Below, piece after piece: positions 1 to 10,094 of a stretch of 64,000 nucleotides of DNA. A program made the position numbers and the translations under genes. The notes under the pieces are model-generated. The model worked only from the letters and a program-made list of their open reading frames with translations. It was not told the origin of the DNA and did not search any database. How positions within the stretch are numbered: position 1 is the stretch's first letter; every line of letters starts with the position of its first letter. The DNA comes from Echiichthys vipera (lineage: Eukaryota > Chordata > Actinopteri > Perciformes > Trachinidae): contig OY829657.1 in NCBI GenBank assembly GCA_963691815.1, positions 29,485,003-29,549,002 on the forward strand, read 5' to 3'.

Positions 1-138
1 TTTATCGACAATTTTAACCTGTTTTGGGGCCGTACAGAGTTCTTCAGGAGCGATGGCCTCCACCCCAGCACGCTGGGTAGCCACATCCTTTCGGCTAATT
101 TACATTACACTGTACAATCTGGACAAACGACCCACTGA
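1..138 (+). pseudogene. C-terminal end of LINE ORF1 esterase (SGNH hydrolase) domain
   Basis: Reading frame 1 is open from base 1 to a TGA at 136-138 and encodes the C-terminal 45 residues of an SGNH/GDSL-type esterase. The diagnostic element is the DGLHP motif, which carries the Asp and His of the catalytic triad, preceded by FWG. The same protein is seen nearly whole on the minus strand at 38106-38960, where the matching motif is DGIHP. In CR1/L2-type LINEs this domain forms part of ORF1. Only the tail lies in the window, so integrity of the rest is unknown. Confidence 0.7.
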
Positions 139-178
139 CTCACTACTGATACACGTGCACACGGACCCTCTGCTCCAC

Positions 179-280
179 ACTCACCTTCACCCTCCCCCTC
201 CCACACTACACACGCCCCCTCTGCCCCTCACTCACCATCACCCTCCCCCTCCTACACTACACACGCCCCCTGTTCAGTTT
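179..280. repeat. 51 bp direct repeat, two copies, in the ORF1-ORF2 spacer
   Basis: Two adjacent copies with period 51 bp start at 179 and 230. They are rich in CACTCACC, CCCTCCCC and ACACACGCCCCC runs and differ by a few substitutions. Confidence 0.8.
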
Positions 281-432
281 CACCTGAGGCACAGTACAAC
301 ATCCACACCATCAAAACTAGAATCTCACACAGACAAAATACACCCAGGACTGTTTTTAGACCACGCTGTTTTTTTAACGTTCCTTTAGAAAGACATGATG
401 AGCGCACGTTCAACACAGACATTTAAATAGCT

Positions 433-1052
433 GTGCTGAACGTGCGCTCTCTTTTAAACAAATCCTTTATTATTAACGATGTAATTTTAGATAACAACCT
501 AGACAGCATTCTCCTTACAGAGACATGTCTTGGCACTGATGCACCTGTTGTTCTCACTGAGGCTTCCCCACCAAATTTTAACTTTTTATTTTCTACTAGA
601 GAGGGACAAAGAGGAGGCGGAACTGCGTCAATCACCAAAGACACCATGTTGTCAAATGAAGTCTTTTTTATTTATCATTTGAGTACCATGCCTTTGTTTT
701 AAGCAGCCCCCCCATCCTCTGTATGACAGTCTACAGACCACCCCGCTATTCCACCTCTTTTAACAGTGAATTCTCAGAGCTACTGTCAATGACACATAGC
801 ATGTATAACAGAAAACTAATAACCGGTGATTTTAATTTACACATAGATAATTACTCAGATCCTATGTCGAGATCATTTTTAAACCTTCTCCACTGCCTTG
901 ATTTTAATCAACATGTCACGCAGCCGACTCACAGCAGGGGGCGCACCTTGGACCTGGTCATAACCTATGGCATAACCTATGCGCCCTCTGTTGTGGACCT
1001 GGCTGTGTGTTTTTTACAATCACCAGTTTTAACCAGCAGGAGGCCCCAGTGA
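433..1052 (+). pseudogene. LINE ORF2 APE-type endonuclease, frameshifted
   Basis: Two overlapping reading segments give the apurinic endonuclease domain of an L2 ORF2. The first (433-702) has LNVRSLLNK at its start (the conserved Asn), LLTETCL (the catalytic Glu) and RGGG. The frame changes between about 655 and 720, and the second segment (723-1052) has VYRPP, GDFNLHI and THSRGRTLDLV. A 12 bp direct repeat (TATGGCATAACC type, around 960-990) marks a further disruption. The SDH end of the domain is not seen. The enzyme would nick target DNA to prime reverse transcription; this copy cannot do so as one protein. Confidence 0.8.
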
Positions 1053-2732
1053 GAACAGTGAGGAAACGCTACCCTACTTCTGAAGTGGCTGCAAATTTTA
1101 TCCAGATTTTACAGAGCACTCCTGCAGAAATTTTACCAGCACCATGTGATTTTACTGTTGACAATTTTAACCATAAAATAAAATCAACGCTGGACTTGGT
1201 GGATCCACTCTCAATAAAAAGAAATATGACAAGACAGACACCCCCGTGGAGAAATGCAGAAACTAAAAAACTAAAGAGAGACTGCAGGAGTGCTGAGAGG
1301 AGATGGAGAAAAACAAAACTGACAGTTCACTATGAAATTTTACGTGAACATCTCAAAACATACAATAACGCAATCAAACAGTCAAGAATCTCCCATTTCC
1401 ATAAACTAATCAACAAACATAAAAACAACCACAATTGACCTTTTAACAATCAAAAATTTTAATAGATCCTCCAAAACACCAACTGACGCCCTTTGTGAGG
1501 ACTTTGCAGACCACTTCAGAAATAAAATCAATGACATCAGATCGAGTCTTTTACCCCAACAGATTTCCCAGGTTGACACACCTGGATCATTGATTTTACC
1601 TGAGGAAACACTGGAGAGTTTTGCCCTGGTTGATGCGGGGACACTTGGTCGAGTCCTCTCCCAACTAAAGTCCACAACCTGCCTATTAGATCCGATTTCC
1701 ACACCGTTTTTCAAAACACTTTGTGGATTCTTTGAGGATCAGCTTTTATACATGGTGAATTGCTCTCTTCAGACGGGGGTCTTCCCCGCCTCCTATAAAA
1801 TGGCGGTGTTGAAGCCCCTTCTGAAGAAGAGCAATTTAGATCCCAACATCTTTAATAATTATCGGCCTGTATCCAACTTACCTTTTTTAAGTAAAATTTT
1901 GGAAAAACTTGTTTTCAATCAAGTAAATTACTTTTTAATTGCAAACAACATTTTTGAGAAGTGTCAGTCTGGTTTCAGGGCGAACCACAGTACAGAGACA
2001 GCCCTTTTAAAGATTTTAAACGACATCAGGTGCAACTTGGATAACAATGAACTCACAGTCTTGGTACTACTGGATCTAACCGCCGCCTTCGATACAGTAG
2101 ACCATCACATTTTATTAGATAGACTGAAGAACCTGGTCGGCCTCTCTGGTACTGTTCTTAACTGGTTCATTTCTTACCTCACAGATCGACACTTCTTTGT
2201 AAGTACGGATACATGTTCCTCAGAAACCCACAAAATAAAGTGTGGTGTTCCCCAAGGGTCAATTTTAGGTCCAACTCTTTTTAATCTTTACATGCTTCCC
2301 CTTGGGGACGTCATCAGGAGGCACGGCATCAGCTGTCATAGTTATGCTGATGATACGCAACTGTATATCGCTGTGTCTCCCGATGACACAGGACCTATTG
2401 ATGTCCTTTTTAACTGCATTTTAGATATCAAGACATGGATGGCAGGGAATTTCCTACAGCTCAACCAGGACAAAACAGAGATTTTACTCATTGGTCCTGA
2501 GGGCCAGAAAGAGAAACTTTTACCAAAGTTACAGAAATGTAAACTATCACAATCTGTAAAAAATCTGGGTGTGATTTTTGACTCTGAGCTCAGTTTTATT
2601 CCACACATCAAAAATATAACAAAAATAGGTTTTTACCATCTTAAGAACATAGCCAGAGTCTGCCCGTTTCTCTCAGGCCAGCACAGAGGTGCTGATGCAT
2701 GCTTTTATCTCCTGTCGTATAGACTACTGTAA
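1007..2732 (+). pseudogene. LINE ORF2 middle region and reverse transcriptase
   Basis: The basic linker between endonuclease and RT is at 1007-1438 (TPPWRNAETKKLKR). After a frame change, the RT is open at 1590-2732 (380 codons). It has the ordered RT motifs NNYRPVSNLPFLSK, FRANHSTETALL, LLDLTAAFDTVDHH, CGVPQGSILGP and SYADDTQLYI, followed by NLGVIFDSELSF. YADD with both catalytic Asp residues is intact. The motif set, especially HSTETAL and the N-L-G-V-I block, is characteristic of the L2 group. The frame breaks again near 2690-2732, where the sequence continues in another frame. Confidence 0.9.
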
Positions 2733-3409
2733 TGCCCTGCTCTCTGGCCTTCCCAAAAAGAGCATTTCGAATCTACAATTATTACAGAACTCAGCTGCAC
2801 GAGTGCTGACAAGGACCAGAGGGCAGGAGCACATAACACCAGTTTTAAAGTCGCTGCATTGGCTCCCCGTGCGTTTCAGGATTGATTTTAAAGTTCTTCT
2901 ACTAGTTTTTTAGTGTCTTAACGGTCTTGGGCCCTCTTACCTATCTGATTTGCTTTTACCTTATCGGCCGACGCGGACCCTGAGGTCCTCCGGCACCGGC
3001 CTTTTAACCATACCACAGGTTAGTTCAAAAAAGCACGGGGAGGCGGCTTTCAGTTATTATGGGCTCCGACTGTGGAACACCAGTTTTAAAGTAGCTGCAT
3101 TGGCTCCCCGTGCGTTTCAGGGTTGATTTTAAAGTTTTTCTACTAGTTTTTTAGTGTCTTAACGGTCTTGGGCCCTCTTACCTATCTGATTTGCTTTTAC
3201 CTTATCGGCCGACGCGGACCCTGAGGTCCTCCGGCACCGGCCTTTTAACCATACCACAGGTTAGTTCAAAAAAGCACGGGGAGGCGGCTTTCAGTTATTA
3301 TGGGCTCCGACTGTGGAACAGCCTGCCGGAGAGCCTCAGGGTCGCGGAGACTGCTGAGGTTTTTAAAAAAAGGCTTGAGACCCATCTTTTTAACCAGGCT
3401 TTTAGTTAA
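2689..3409 (+). pseudogene. LINE ORF2 C-terminal region containing a tandem duplication
   Basis: Continuation of the RT protein in shifted frames. 2689-2913 has SCRIDYCNALLSGLP, NSAARVLT and LHWLPVRFRIDFK. 3191-3409 has RTLRSSGTG, LRLWNSLPESLR and FKKRLETHLFNQAF, which is the usual L2 C-terminus. Between them the same block is present twice because of a 241 bp tandem duplication, and a TAG after LLLVF ends the first copy of the frame. Confidence 0.8.
2835..3316. repeat. 241 bp tandem duplication inside the LINE
   Basis: The sequence starting near ACACCAGTTTTAAAG at 2836 is repeated from 3077, an offset of 241 bp, up to GACTGTGGAACA. The copies differ at only a few positions (for example TCGCTGC against TAGCTGC). 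The join has AACAC microhomology, so the duplication is younger than the frameshifts around it. Confidence 0.9.
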
Positions 3410-4247
3410 TTGATTTCTTTTAGGCAGTGCTAATCAGAGCACTTTTATACTTTTTTACTGTTTAAATCTCTGTGTTTTAGCCTTCATGCTTTTATTTATT
3501 TTTATGGCCTCTTGTCTTATGCTCTAATGCTTTTATTTTCTATTTCATGTTTTAGCCTCTATGCTTTTATGCTTTTATGTTTTAGTCCCTCGTTTTTAGC
3601 CTCCATATTTTAACCCTTTACTGTTCTAGGCAACAGTTTTTAATCTCCAGTGTTTCCTCAAGGGGCCTGCCAGTTCGGGAGTTGTCTCTGATCTTGGCCG
3701 TGGGGGGTGCTGTTCCATGGAAGGTTCCGGTCCGGGCGGCTAGAGGGCTCTGCACCTTGATGCGGAGTCTCCTGTCTGCTCGGGTTGGGGTGGTCTCTGT
3801 GGCGGTGCTCCCTGTGACCTTGGACTGGGATCTCACCCGGTGTGGTTGGCCCCCCAAAAGGTAGCTTCCTCTAGACTCTGTACCTCAGGTCTCGCTGCCC
3901 GGCCATGTCTCTGTAGTGACAGCTAGAGTTGGTGTACGTGTGAGTTTGTGTATCTGTGTGCCTGCATGGCTGTGTGTGTTTATGTGAACGTGTGAATGAA
4001 CGTATATACATTTGTGTGTGTCTCTGTGCTTGACTGTGGGAGGGTTGGGTTCTTTTAACTTTCTTCTCCTGATTTTATTTGATGTTTCTCTTCTGTACAT
4101 CTCTGTAAGGCACTTTGCGATACTTTTCTGTATGAAAAGCGCCATATAAATAAAGGTTGATTTGATTTGATTATTCTCTGTGGAATGTATTACAAGCAAG
4201 ATGTAAGCAGATTGATGGATGTGTACTAATTATAATATCCTCTCAAG

Positions 4248-4847
4248 CCTTTGCACCATGGTGGTCCTGCAGTGGGAGTCACAGATCATAGCTGTGGCTG
4301 TCATGTATCTGGCTGGACGTCTCTGTAAGTTCGACATCCAGGACTGGACCTCCAAGCAATCGTCCCGACGCTGGTGGGAGCAGTTTGTCCATGATGTGCC
4401 TGTAGAGCTGCTGGAAGGTAATAGAAATATTGCCACACTATACGTGTATTGGCTTAAATAAATATGGTTTTCTAATCTTTCTCCCTCTTTTCCTGTTTCC
4501 TTTGCTCTCCTCCTTTTCTCTCCTGCTGTCCACCATCACACAGATATCTGCCACCAGGTCCTGGACTTGTATTCTCAGGCCAAGCAGCAGATACCTGATG
4601 GAGGGATAGAGCCTGGTGAAATCCCTGCACCTTTCATCCTGCTCCCCACTACCCCACGACTGGCCAAGAAGGCATCCCCTCAGACCAGCCCCAGACCAGC
4701 CCCAGACCACCCAGACTAGCACAGGTGAGTGGGAGTGTGTTTGATCTCACTGTATGCCTTAAATTGTGAAACATTAATTGGACTCTGACTGATACTGGTT
4801 GTCTTGTTTTTTTTAGCCCTCTCCCAAAGATGACAGCAAAGCCACTA
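4248..4847 (+). CDS. ccnk: Cyclin K-like exons (three), end of second cyclin fold
   Basis: Three exon-like blocks match cyclin K, the regulatory partner of CDK12/CDK13 in transcription elongation. Block 1 (4248-4417) encodes IIAVAVMYLAGRLCKFDIQ and RRWWEQFVHDVPVELLE; it has AG before it and a GTAATA donor after it. Block 2 (4544-4724) begins after CACACAG, completes the split Asp codon, gives ICHQVLDLYSQAKQQIP, and ends at CAG/GTGAGT. Block 3 (4817-4847) follows a T-rich AG acceptor and encodes PSPKDDSKAT before GTAAGT. Phases match across blocks only if one unit of an 11 bp duplication at 4682-4703 is ignored; as written, block 2 has an in-frame TAG at 4717. Upstream exons are outside the window. 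It may be a live gene with a sequence error or polymorphism, or a decayed partial copy. Confidence 0.75.
4682..4703. repeat. 11 bp tandem duplication that shifts the cyclin K frame
   Basis: AGACCAGCCCC occurs twice in direct succession. With two units the frame reaches TAG at 4717-4719; with one unit the frame would run open to the donor at 4725. Confidence 0.85.
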
Positions 4848-5264
4848 GTAAGTAAAACTAGCTGACATCAAACACACTAAAAAACTCACGTGAGTTTCAG
4901 CTCTTTCATCCATATACTGTAATGAGGGTTGCAAACAGCCCTGGAGCCTTATTGTTTTTTTTCACATTCTTCTTCTTCTTGTTATTAGTGATATTATTAT
5001 TATTATTATTATTATTTATCGTTGCTAAAAGTGTTTGTGCAGCAGAAAATGCTTAAAATTTTAAAGTGCATTGCACCTCACATCTATGAGGCCAATCAAA
5101 TAAGATGTCTCCGCCCATGAATAAAGTTTGGTAATAATTTATTAAAATGGGCATGGCTTATTGCAACAAATCTACATTTCTAGACAATTAATGTTCCCAT
5201 ATCTAAAACTCAAAATAAATCACCCGCATGTCAATCACAGCTGAAATGTGACCAAAGGTTGTTT
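4848..5264. other. No gene seen; short ATT repeat
   Basis: AT-rich sequence following the cyclin K-like block 3 donor. It contains an ATT trinucleotide run near 4991-5017. If the cyclin K exons belong to a live gene, this is intron. Confidence 0.6.
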
Positions 5265-5530
5265 CACTACAACCTATGGGAAAGGTGAAGCCTGTGAAAT
5301 ACCTTAAACTGAATTAGACCATGTCTGATACAGATGGATGATGCATTCACTCGACTTATTGCCAGTTGCCAGGTCACATCCGGTATCTGCAGATTAAGAT
5401 CTTCCTCCCATTTCTTTATATGGTGAAGGGAAGAAGCAGCTACATTTGGGATTGTATCATATACAAATGAAACCTTTTGTTTGTGGGTCCCTGTTAAAAC
5501 AATCATGGATCCAATCTTCCTCTGTGGCTA
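5265..5530 (-). pseudogene. L1/Tx1-type LINE RT C-terminal scrap
   Basis: The minus-strand frame (5267-5506) encodes KWEEDLNLQIPDVTWQLA followed by SICIRHGLIQFKVFHRLHLS. This resembles the region after the RT of L1/Tx1-group LINEs, where a KWE-x-DL block is followed by a conserved H-x-LIQFKVLHR segment. No other part of an L1-type element is visible next to it, so it is a short relic. Assignment is by motif recognition only. Confidence 0.5.
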
Positions 5531-6862
5531 TTTGGGAAGGTGAAAAACATGTCTTAGTGTAATTTCAAATCTGTAGATATATGAAGAAACCCCAACAGTA
5601 TGATAATTACATTCAGAACGCAAGATTCACCCTCAGTGGTTTCTGTGACATGAAATGCTTCCAAAATAGTGATGTTTAAAAGTACAAAAATGGCCAAAGT
5701 ACACAGAGCTGCCTATAACCCTAGCCCCAGCGAACGGAATGTCACACCATGCCACTGGTTTAAACAATATACTACTTATTTTGTCATAACATGAAATGTG
5801 TGATGTTAAAATGTGACTTTAACATGTTAATTACAATTGATTAATCAATTATAGAAAAATAACGCAACAAAAAAATAATGCTGAACATGCTGCTGCTAAC
5901 GTTGACTAATGACAGTCCCTCCTAGGAGTGTTGTCTGTGCTGATGGATAATTTTTGTTTCTGTGTTTTTGAAAACATGGGGGAAAAGCACTCTATGTTAA
6001 ACTGTTTATTTTATGGCAAGGACATTATTCTAAATATTTGGCGATGTTAGGTTTCCACTTTTCTTGAATACACCGTACTAAGCACCAATTAATTAGATAC
6101 GTTTTTTTAATCGTGTCCCGTCGCTACTAATATTGAACACAATTGTATGTGTGTAGATCGTTACAGAACTCCGAAAAGGGGAAAGCCTAGCTTCCTACAG
6201 TGGTAATATTGAGACTTCATAATTAGCCATGGTTTTTTTTTACTCACTCAGCCTATATAACATGATAAAAGAATATAACAGAATGTTCGACCTGATTCTT
6301 ATAACTTATCTTTTTTTTCTAATTGGTTTTGATTAGCAAGTTGATACTTTAAAAACAGAGTGAAAATGTCATGACTGACATCTGTGATCGACTTGTGATT
6401 GGTCAGTCAGGTGTATGGGTGGGACTTAGATGTCTCACTACTGTGTAGACTCTAGTTGCAAATTACAAGATGGCAGTGCCGTATGTGCATTTGTACAGTG
6501 GGAGGAAGTGGAGACGCATTGTCCATCTATGACTGAAACTCTGATTGAAGACCCCCTCTGAGGAATGAGAGGGGGGACAGGCAGGCGTGGTGGAATTATA
6601 CACAGGCTCCGATTCATAAATATTCTCTGACAGGCATCCTGCTGGACAGTGTGCAGGCACTCGGTGGTGAGCCGGGCAGCTTGCCCTTTTTTATGTTACA
6701 ATGTGATAGAAATAGTTTTTTCTAGTGTGGCTGAAATACACATGTTTGAAATAGTGTTCAGATCAAACCCCCACCAAAGCGACTTCCTGGTTGATCCAAT
6801 AAGGAAGTGTGAAAAACTGCAGTTCTCTGAGAGTCCAGGTTTCATAATAGAGCAGTTTCTAA
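5531..6862. other. No gene seen
   Basis: AT-rich sequence with no coding segment I could relate to a family. The ATTACAAGATGGC and GTCCATCTATGA words near 6465-6535 resemble dispersed fish repeats, but I could not define an element. Confidence 0.5.
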
Positions 6863-7425
6863 GAGCCTACTCACACTGTCCTTTTGGCCGCGGCCAAAAC
6901 CGGTTTTTCAGTTAAAGCGTAGTACCTTTAAGCAGTCAGAGTGCACCTGCTCCGCGCACAACTGCGGCCAGCGGGCCGTTAGCGGAGCCGTTTGCACATG
7001 TACGAGCACGTGCACGAGCACGAGCCCTACGGCAGTAGCGTTATATCCGCCTGTTCGGACATGTAAATAGAAGGACGGACCATGCGCGGACATTTAACAA
7101 CAACAACAATGGCGGTGAAAGGTTCACGTTGGTGTGATGCGGAGGTGGAGTGTTTACTGCAGATTTGGTCGGATGAAAATATTCAAAAACAGTCGACAAG
7201 ACCCACAAAAACTCAGAGGTCTATGAAAAGATTTGTAAACAAAGCCACACACACGCGATCAATGTGTGTGACGTGTTACGGCGTGATGGCGTATGGACAG
7301 CAAGAAGCATTGGCCGGCCCTGGCAGTGTGAGTACAAACGGGGCTGGGGCGCGGGGGGGAGAGGGAGGGGGGACAAGTACCCTAAAGTCCGGGTCGCGGT
7401 CCGGGAGGACAGTGTGAGTACGCTC
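6863..7425. mobile_element. Short DNA transposon with 19 bp inverted termini
   Basis: The left end 6863-6881 and right end 7407-7425 are inverted copies of GAGCCTACTCACACTGTCC with one mismatch. A further partial copy of the terminal motif lies near 7318. The interior is GC-rich and encodes a Myb/SANT-like segment. No convincing target-site duplication was found. Confidence 0.65.
7111..7310 (+). pseudogene. Myb/SANT-like DNA-binding domain fragment
   Basis: The frame starting at 7082 encodes GSRWCDAEVECLLQIWSDE, the first helix of a Myb/SANT-like (trihelix type) domain. Downstream the expected continuation HKNSEVYEKICK appears in another frame near 7203-7240, so the domain carries a frameshift. 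Such domains occur in the accessory protein of PIF/Harbinger transposons and in related domesticated genes. Its position between inverted termini favours a transposon origin. Confidence 0.5.
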
Positions 7426-7481
7426 TCCTTGATCCCCATGTGAAACAGGCCATTTTCACAGCATAATTAAACCTATTTAAG

Positions 7482-7569
7482 GCCTGGTACAAAAAAAACA
7501 TTCTAGTCTGCATGTTTAGGTCATATCTCCATGACAACACTGAGGGGGGCGAATTTTTTTGTACCAGGC
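7482..7569. repeat. Inverted repeat, small MITE-like hairpin
   Basis: GCCTGGTACAAAAAA at 7482 is mirrored by TTTTTTGTACCAGGC ending at 7569, separated by about 58 bp. A continuing conserved-looking segment (GGGGCGTGGTC near 7612) follows, so the hairpin may be part of a longer repeat. Confidence 0.6.
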
Positions 7570-8494
7570 TAGTTTTGATTTATTGGAGGTTAAGGTTTAT
7601 GAATAATTAGGGGCGTGGTCTATTGAGTGACAGCTAGCCTCTGGCCCTCACTTCTCCTCGGAGGTAAACATCAGCCAGATGGATGTATCTCCCTCCCCCC
7701 AACCTCACATACATGCCCTTTTTTGGTAAGAGGAAGTCAGGTGGGGTCAAAGTCTGACAAGATGGAGACTCCTGTAGGTGAGGATTATTTGATCAAGTTG
7801 AGAGAATGGAACCCGACGGAGAGGCTACGTCCATTTTTTATACAGTCTATGGTTGCAATGATGTGACTTTTTGTCCGAATTTTAGCAACGACATTTTGAC
7901 TGTTGTAAGCATTTTAAATGTATAAGCCGTAACATTTTCATCTAGTTAATTGTCTGTTAAGTTTCTATCCATCAAAGAGTAAGTTAAAACAATGGTGATT
8001 GACTCATAATGAAAGCACTTGTGTTAACTTCTTTGCCGAGAAATGATATCAAATAAAATCAAATGTGCCGCACAATAAGTGAAGCTTTTAACGTCAGTCA
8101 GCAGCGGTTGGTCTGCCCAGCTGGAGCTCGTCACTGCTGATTGCGCTGCATTCCATTGTACTCTGAAATGGGGAACTTCCAACTTCAGACAAGTAAAAGT
8201 GCAATGAAATGGAATGTTAAAGTCTGAAATTCGAGTCTGACTGGTGGAGGTACATTTATTTACTGATGACTCACTAACGAGGATCAACAGATATATGGAG
8301 CATGTGAAGGCATCACACTGCATTGTGCAGGTGAGTGCTGCCAATCTACTGACGTCACACAGTCGACACTGTTCACTTTCCAAAAGAACTGTGGGAGATG
8401 AGGTCCCAGATACTCGCCTGCAGTGACACTGTCCCACCAAAGCGGCTGCTAGAAACAAGGTATCTCAAATCTTACGAATTCCAATTTTAAGTTT
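7570..8494. other. No gene seen
   Basis: Mixed-composition sequence. The longest open frames do not resemble any protein I know. The stretch near 7836-7862 (TTTTTATACAGTCTATGG) resembles a widely dispersed fish repeat. Confidence 0.5.
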
Positions 8495-8974
8495 TCCCCA
8501 AAGCAATTTCAGTCAAAAGCAACTGGACTTGGTTATTTGTCCTGGAAGATGTTTCACCTCTCATCCAAGAGGCTTCATCTGTTCATGTACGCATCTGACC
8601 AGGCTTGGACTGGTCCAACTATCTAGTATGGAGATCCAGGTATTTAACCCTTCACAAGATTGATGATGTCACTGGAACCCTTTGTGCTCCAAGTGCCAAC
8701 AACCGTCGTTAGAGTGGCAGTCGTGTGTGGGAAGTAGGTTTCAACTTTGTTGGTGCTCTACTGAGTCTTAACGACAGTCGTTGGAGTCACAGGAGGTTTT
8801 TGTGAACAGTTGTTCTTTGAGGTTAGATTGTTGAATCTCCTGGGAAGGGATGAAAGGGCAGCATTGTAAATTGGAGATAAGCGGTGTCTCAGACCTCCTT
8901 CTCTGTTTGAGGTGCAACGTCTTCCTAGACAAATAACCAAGTCCAGTTCCTTTTGACTGAAATTGCTTTGGGGA
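8495..8974. mobile_element. 480 bp foldback element with 47 bp inverted termini
   Basis: The arms at 8495-8541 and 8928-8974 are reverse complements over 47 bp with a single mismatch; the similarity continues inward (GGAAGATGTTTCACCTC against GGAAGACGTTGCACCTC). No coding capacity in the interior. It is a non-autonomous foldback or MITE-like element; the parent family was not identified. Confidence 0.75.
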
Positions 8975-9696
8975 TAACAATGACCTGGACAAATAAGACT
9001 ATTCACAGGCCAACTTTAAGTTTAAACAAACAGAAATAGTCCAGTTTTGCACATGTCATTGTCAGTAAATCACCTTTTCTCGGGATACAAAAGTCCAGGG
9101 TTTGAATCACAGATAGTCTTTCTTGTCAACAATATAACAATGTGATAAGTCATGCCTGTATTGCTGTATATTATATGTGCAGATGTTAATTGCTTGTCGA
9201 GTAGAATCTGCTTGCGACTGTATTTTTCAATGCCTTTCAAGACCTTCTTTGTCTTGTCTGTTAGTTTCCAGAGGTCACAAATTTAGAACCTCCTCCACCC
9301 CCTCCTCCTTCTCCTCCAGTCTCCATACACACAGGTCAGTGTCTTCTGCCCTTAAGGCAATGCATTTTTTAAAAACTGCCCTAAAACTGGAATGAAATCA
9401 ATGAACAGTTAAATGACTGAGGGGTTGAGGATTTGTGCCCATATTCTTAAATTTACTTATCTGCCCTTTTATCTACCCTGTATACAAATAAATACATATA
9501 TAATTTCTGTTTACATAAAGACTGCCTGCATATTTGAATGAACAGACGTTTTTGTTACTTTTGTGTTGTGTGTAAATTTCAGTTGAAATTTCTCCACATA
9601 TATCATTATTACATAAACATGAGATAAGTAATGAAGAAGTGCTTACTTCAGTTTGTCTGTGTGTCAATTTCTCTCTGACTAACAGTGGTTTGTACA
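8975..9696. other. No clear gene; one candidate small exon inside
   Basis: AT-rich sequence. Apart from the proline-rich candidate exon at 9287-9334 nothing is recognised. Confidence 0.5.
9287..9334 (+). CDS. Candidate proline-rich exon, possibly cyclin K
   Basis: A 48 bp block with an AG acceptor before it (ATTTAG) and a GTCAGT donor after it. It starts with two bases that would complete a codon left open by the phase-1 end of the block at 4817-4847, and then reads PPPPPPPSPPVS. Cyclin K has a long proline-rich C-terminal half, so the composition and phase fit. The block is short and low in complexity, so chance is a real alternative. Confidence 0.3.
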
Positions 9697-9844
9697 GAAG
9701 CCCTGAAAGGCAGGGTGATTTTTTTTTTTTTTACTCCTACATAATAGATACTATCTCGTACATACGAGAGATAAATGAGATCAATTTCGGTTTTAGCCAA
9801 CAATGCCCCACCCTAAAAAATTTCATCTTGCCTTTCAGGGCTTC
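9697..9844. mobile_element. MITE with inverted termini GAAGCCCTGAAAGGCA
   Basis: Left arm at 9697-9712 and right arm ending at 9844 are inverted copies. The interior has a T run and the word TTTTAGCCAACAATG. A related half-copy ends at about 10094. Confidence 0.7.
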
Positions 9845-9850
9845 CGTAGA

Positions 9851-9973
9851 TTGAAAGCCGTGCCTGCCACATGATACAAAGGGAAGTTAAAGTTAAGCAT
9901 TGATTGCAGCAAAATGCAGCATAAATAACATGTTTTACTTCCCTTTGTATCGTGGGTCAGGCAAGGCTTTCAA
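9851..9973. repeat. Imperfect hairpin with 37 bp arms
   Basis: 9851-9887 and 9937-9973 are near-complementary (TTGAAAGCC...GGGAAGT against ACTTCCC...GGCTTTCAA) around a 49 bp loop. It lies directly between the MITE at 9697-9844 and its half-copy. Confidence 0.75.
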
Positions 9974-9994
9974 AACAGACTAATTAAGCCTCAA

Positions 9995-10094
9995 CGTTTA
10001 CAAAAGATACTACCTGCTACATAGGAGATAAATTTAGGTTTTGGCCAACAATGTCTGAAAAAAAATTCACCTCGCCTTTCAGGGCTTCGGTAGG
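9995..10094. mobile_element. Half-copy of the 9697-9844 MITE
   Basis: Shares TTTTGGCCAACAATGT and the terminal CGCCTTTCAGGGCTTC arm with the neighbouring MITE, but has no matching left arm nearby. Together with the hairpin it may represent a single longer foldback element. Confidence 0.6.

Larger units (their letters stand above)
1..4172 (+). mobile_element. L2-clade LINE, degenerate, 5' end outside window
   Basis: Non-LTR retrotransposon reading rightward. In order it holds the end of an esterase-type ORF1, a C/A-rich spacer, an APE endonuclease domain broken by frameshifts, a reverse transcriptase with a YADD box near 2343, a C-terminal region and an AT-rich 3' UTR. The 3' terminus near 4120-4172 has the typical L2 end (AAGGCACTTTG, then AAAAGCGCCATATAAATAAA) followed by TGATT-type tandem repeats, which is how L2 copies end instead of poly(A). 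Frame changes and stops make it non-autonomous. The family assignment rests on RT motifs and the tail; subfamily not determined. Confidence 0.9.

Noticed and set aside
53..388. 111-codon plus-strand frame with HPPPPTLHTPP repeats
   Set aside because: It lies in the LINE spacer and comes from the 51 bp direct repeat; the esterase tail is in another frame.
8024..8458. 144-codon minus-strand frame
   Set aside because: No recognisable domain, average composition and no splice or promoter support; likely a chance frame in noncoding DNA.
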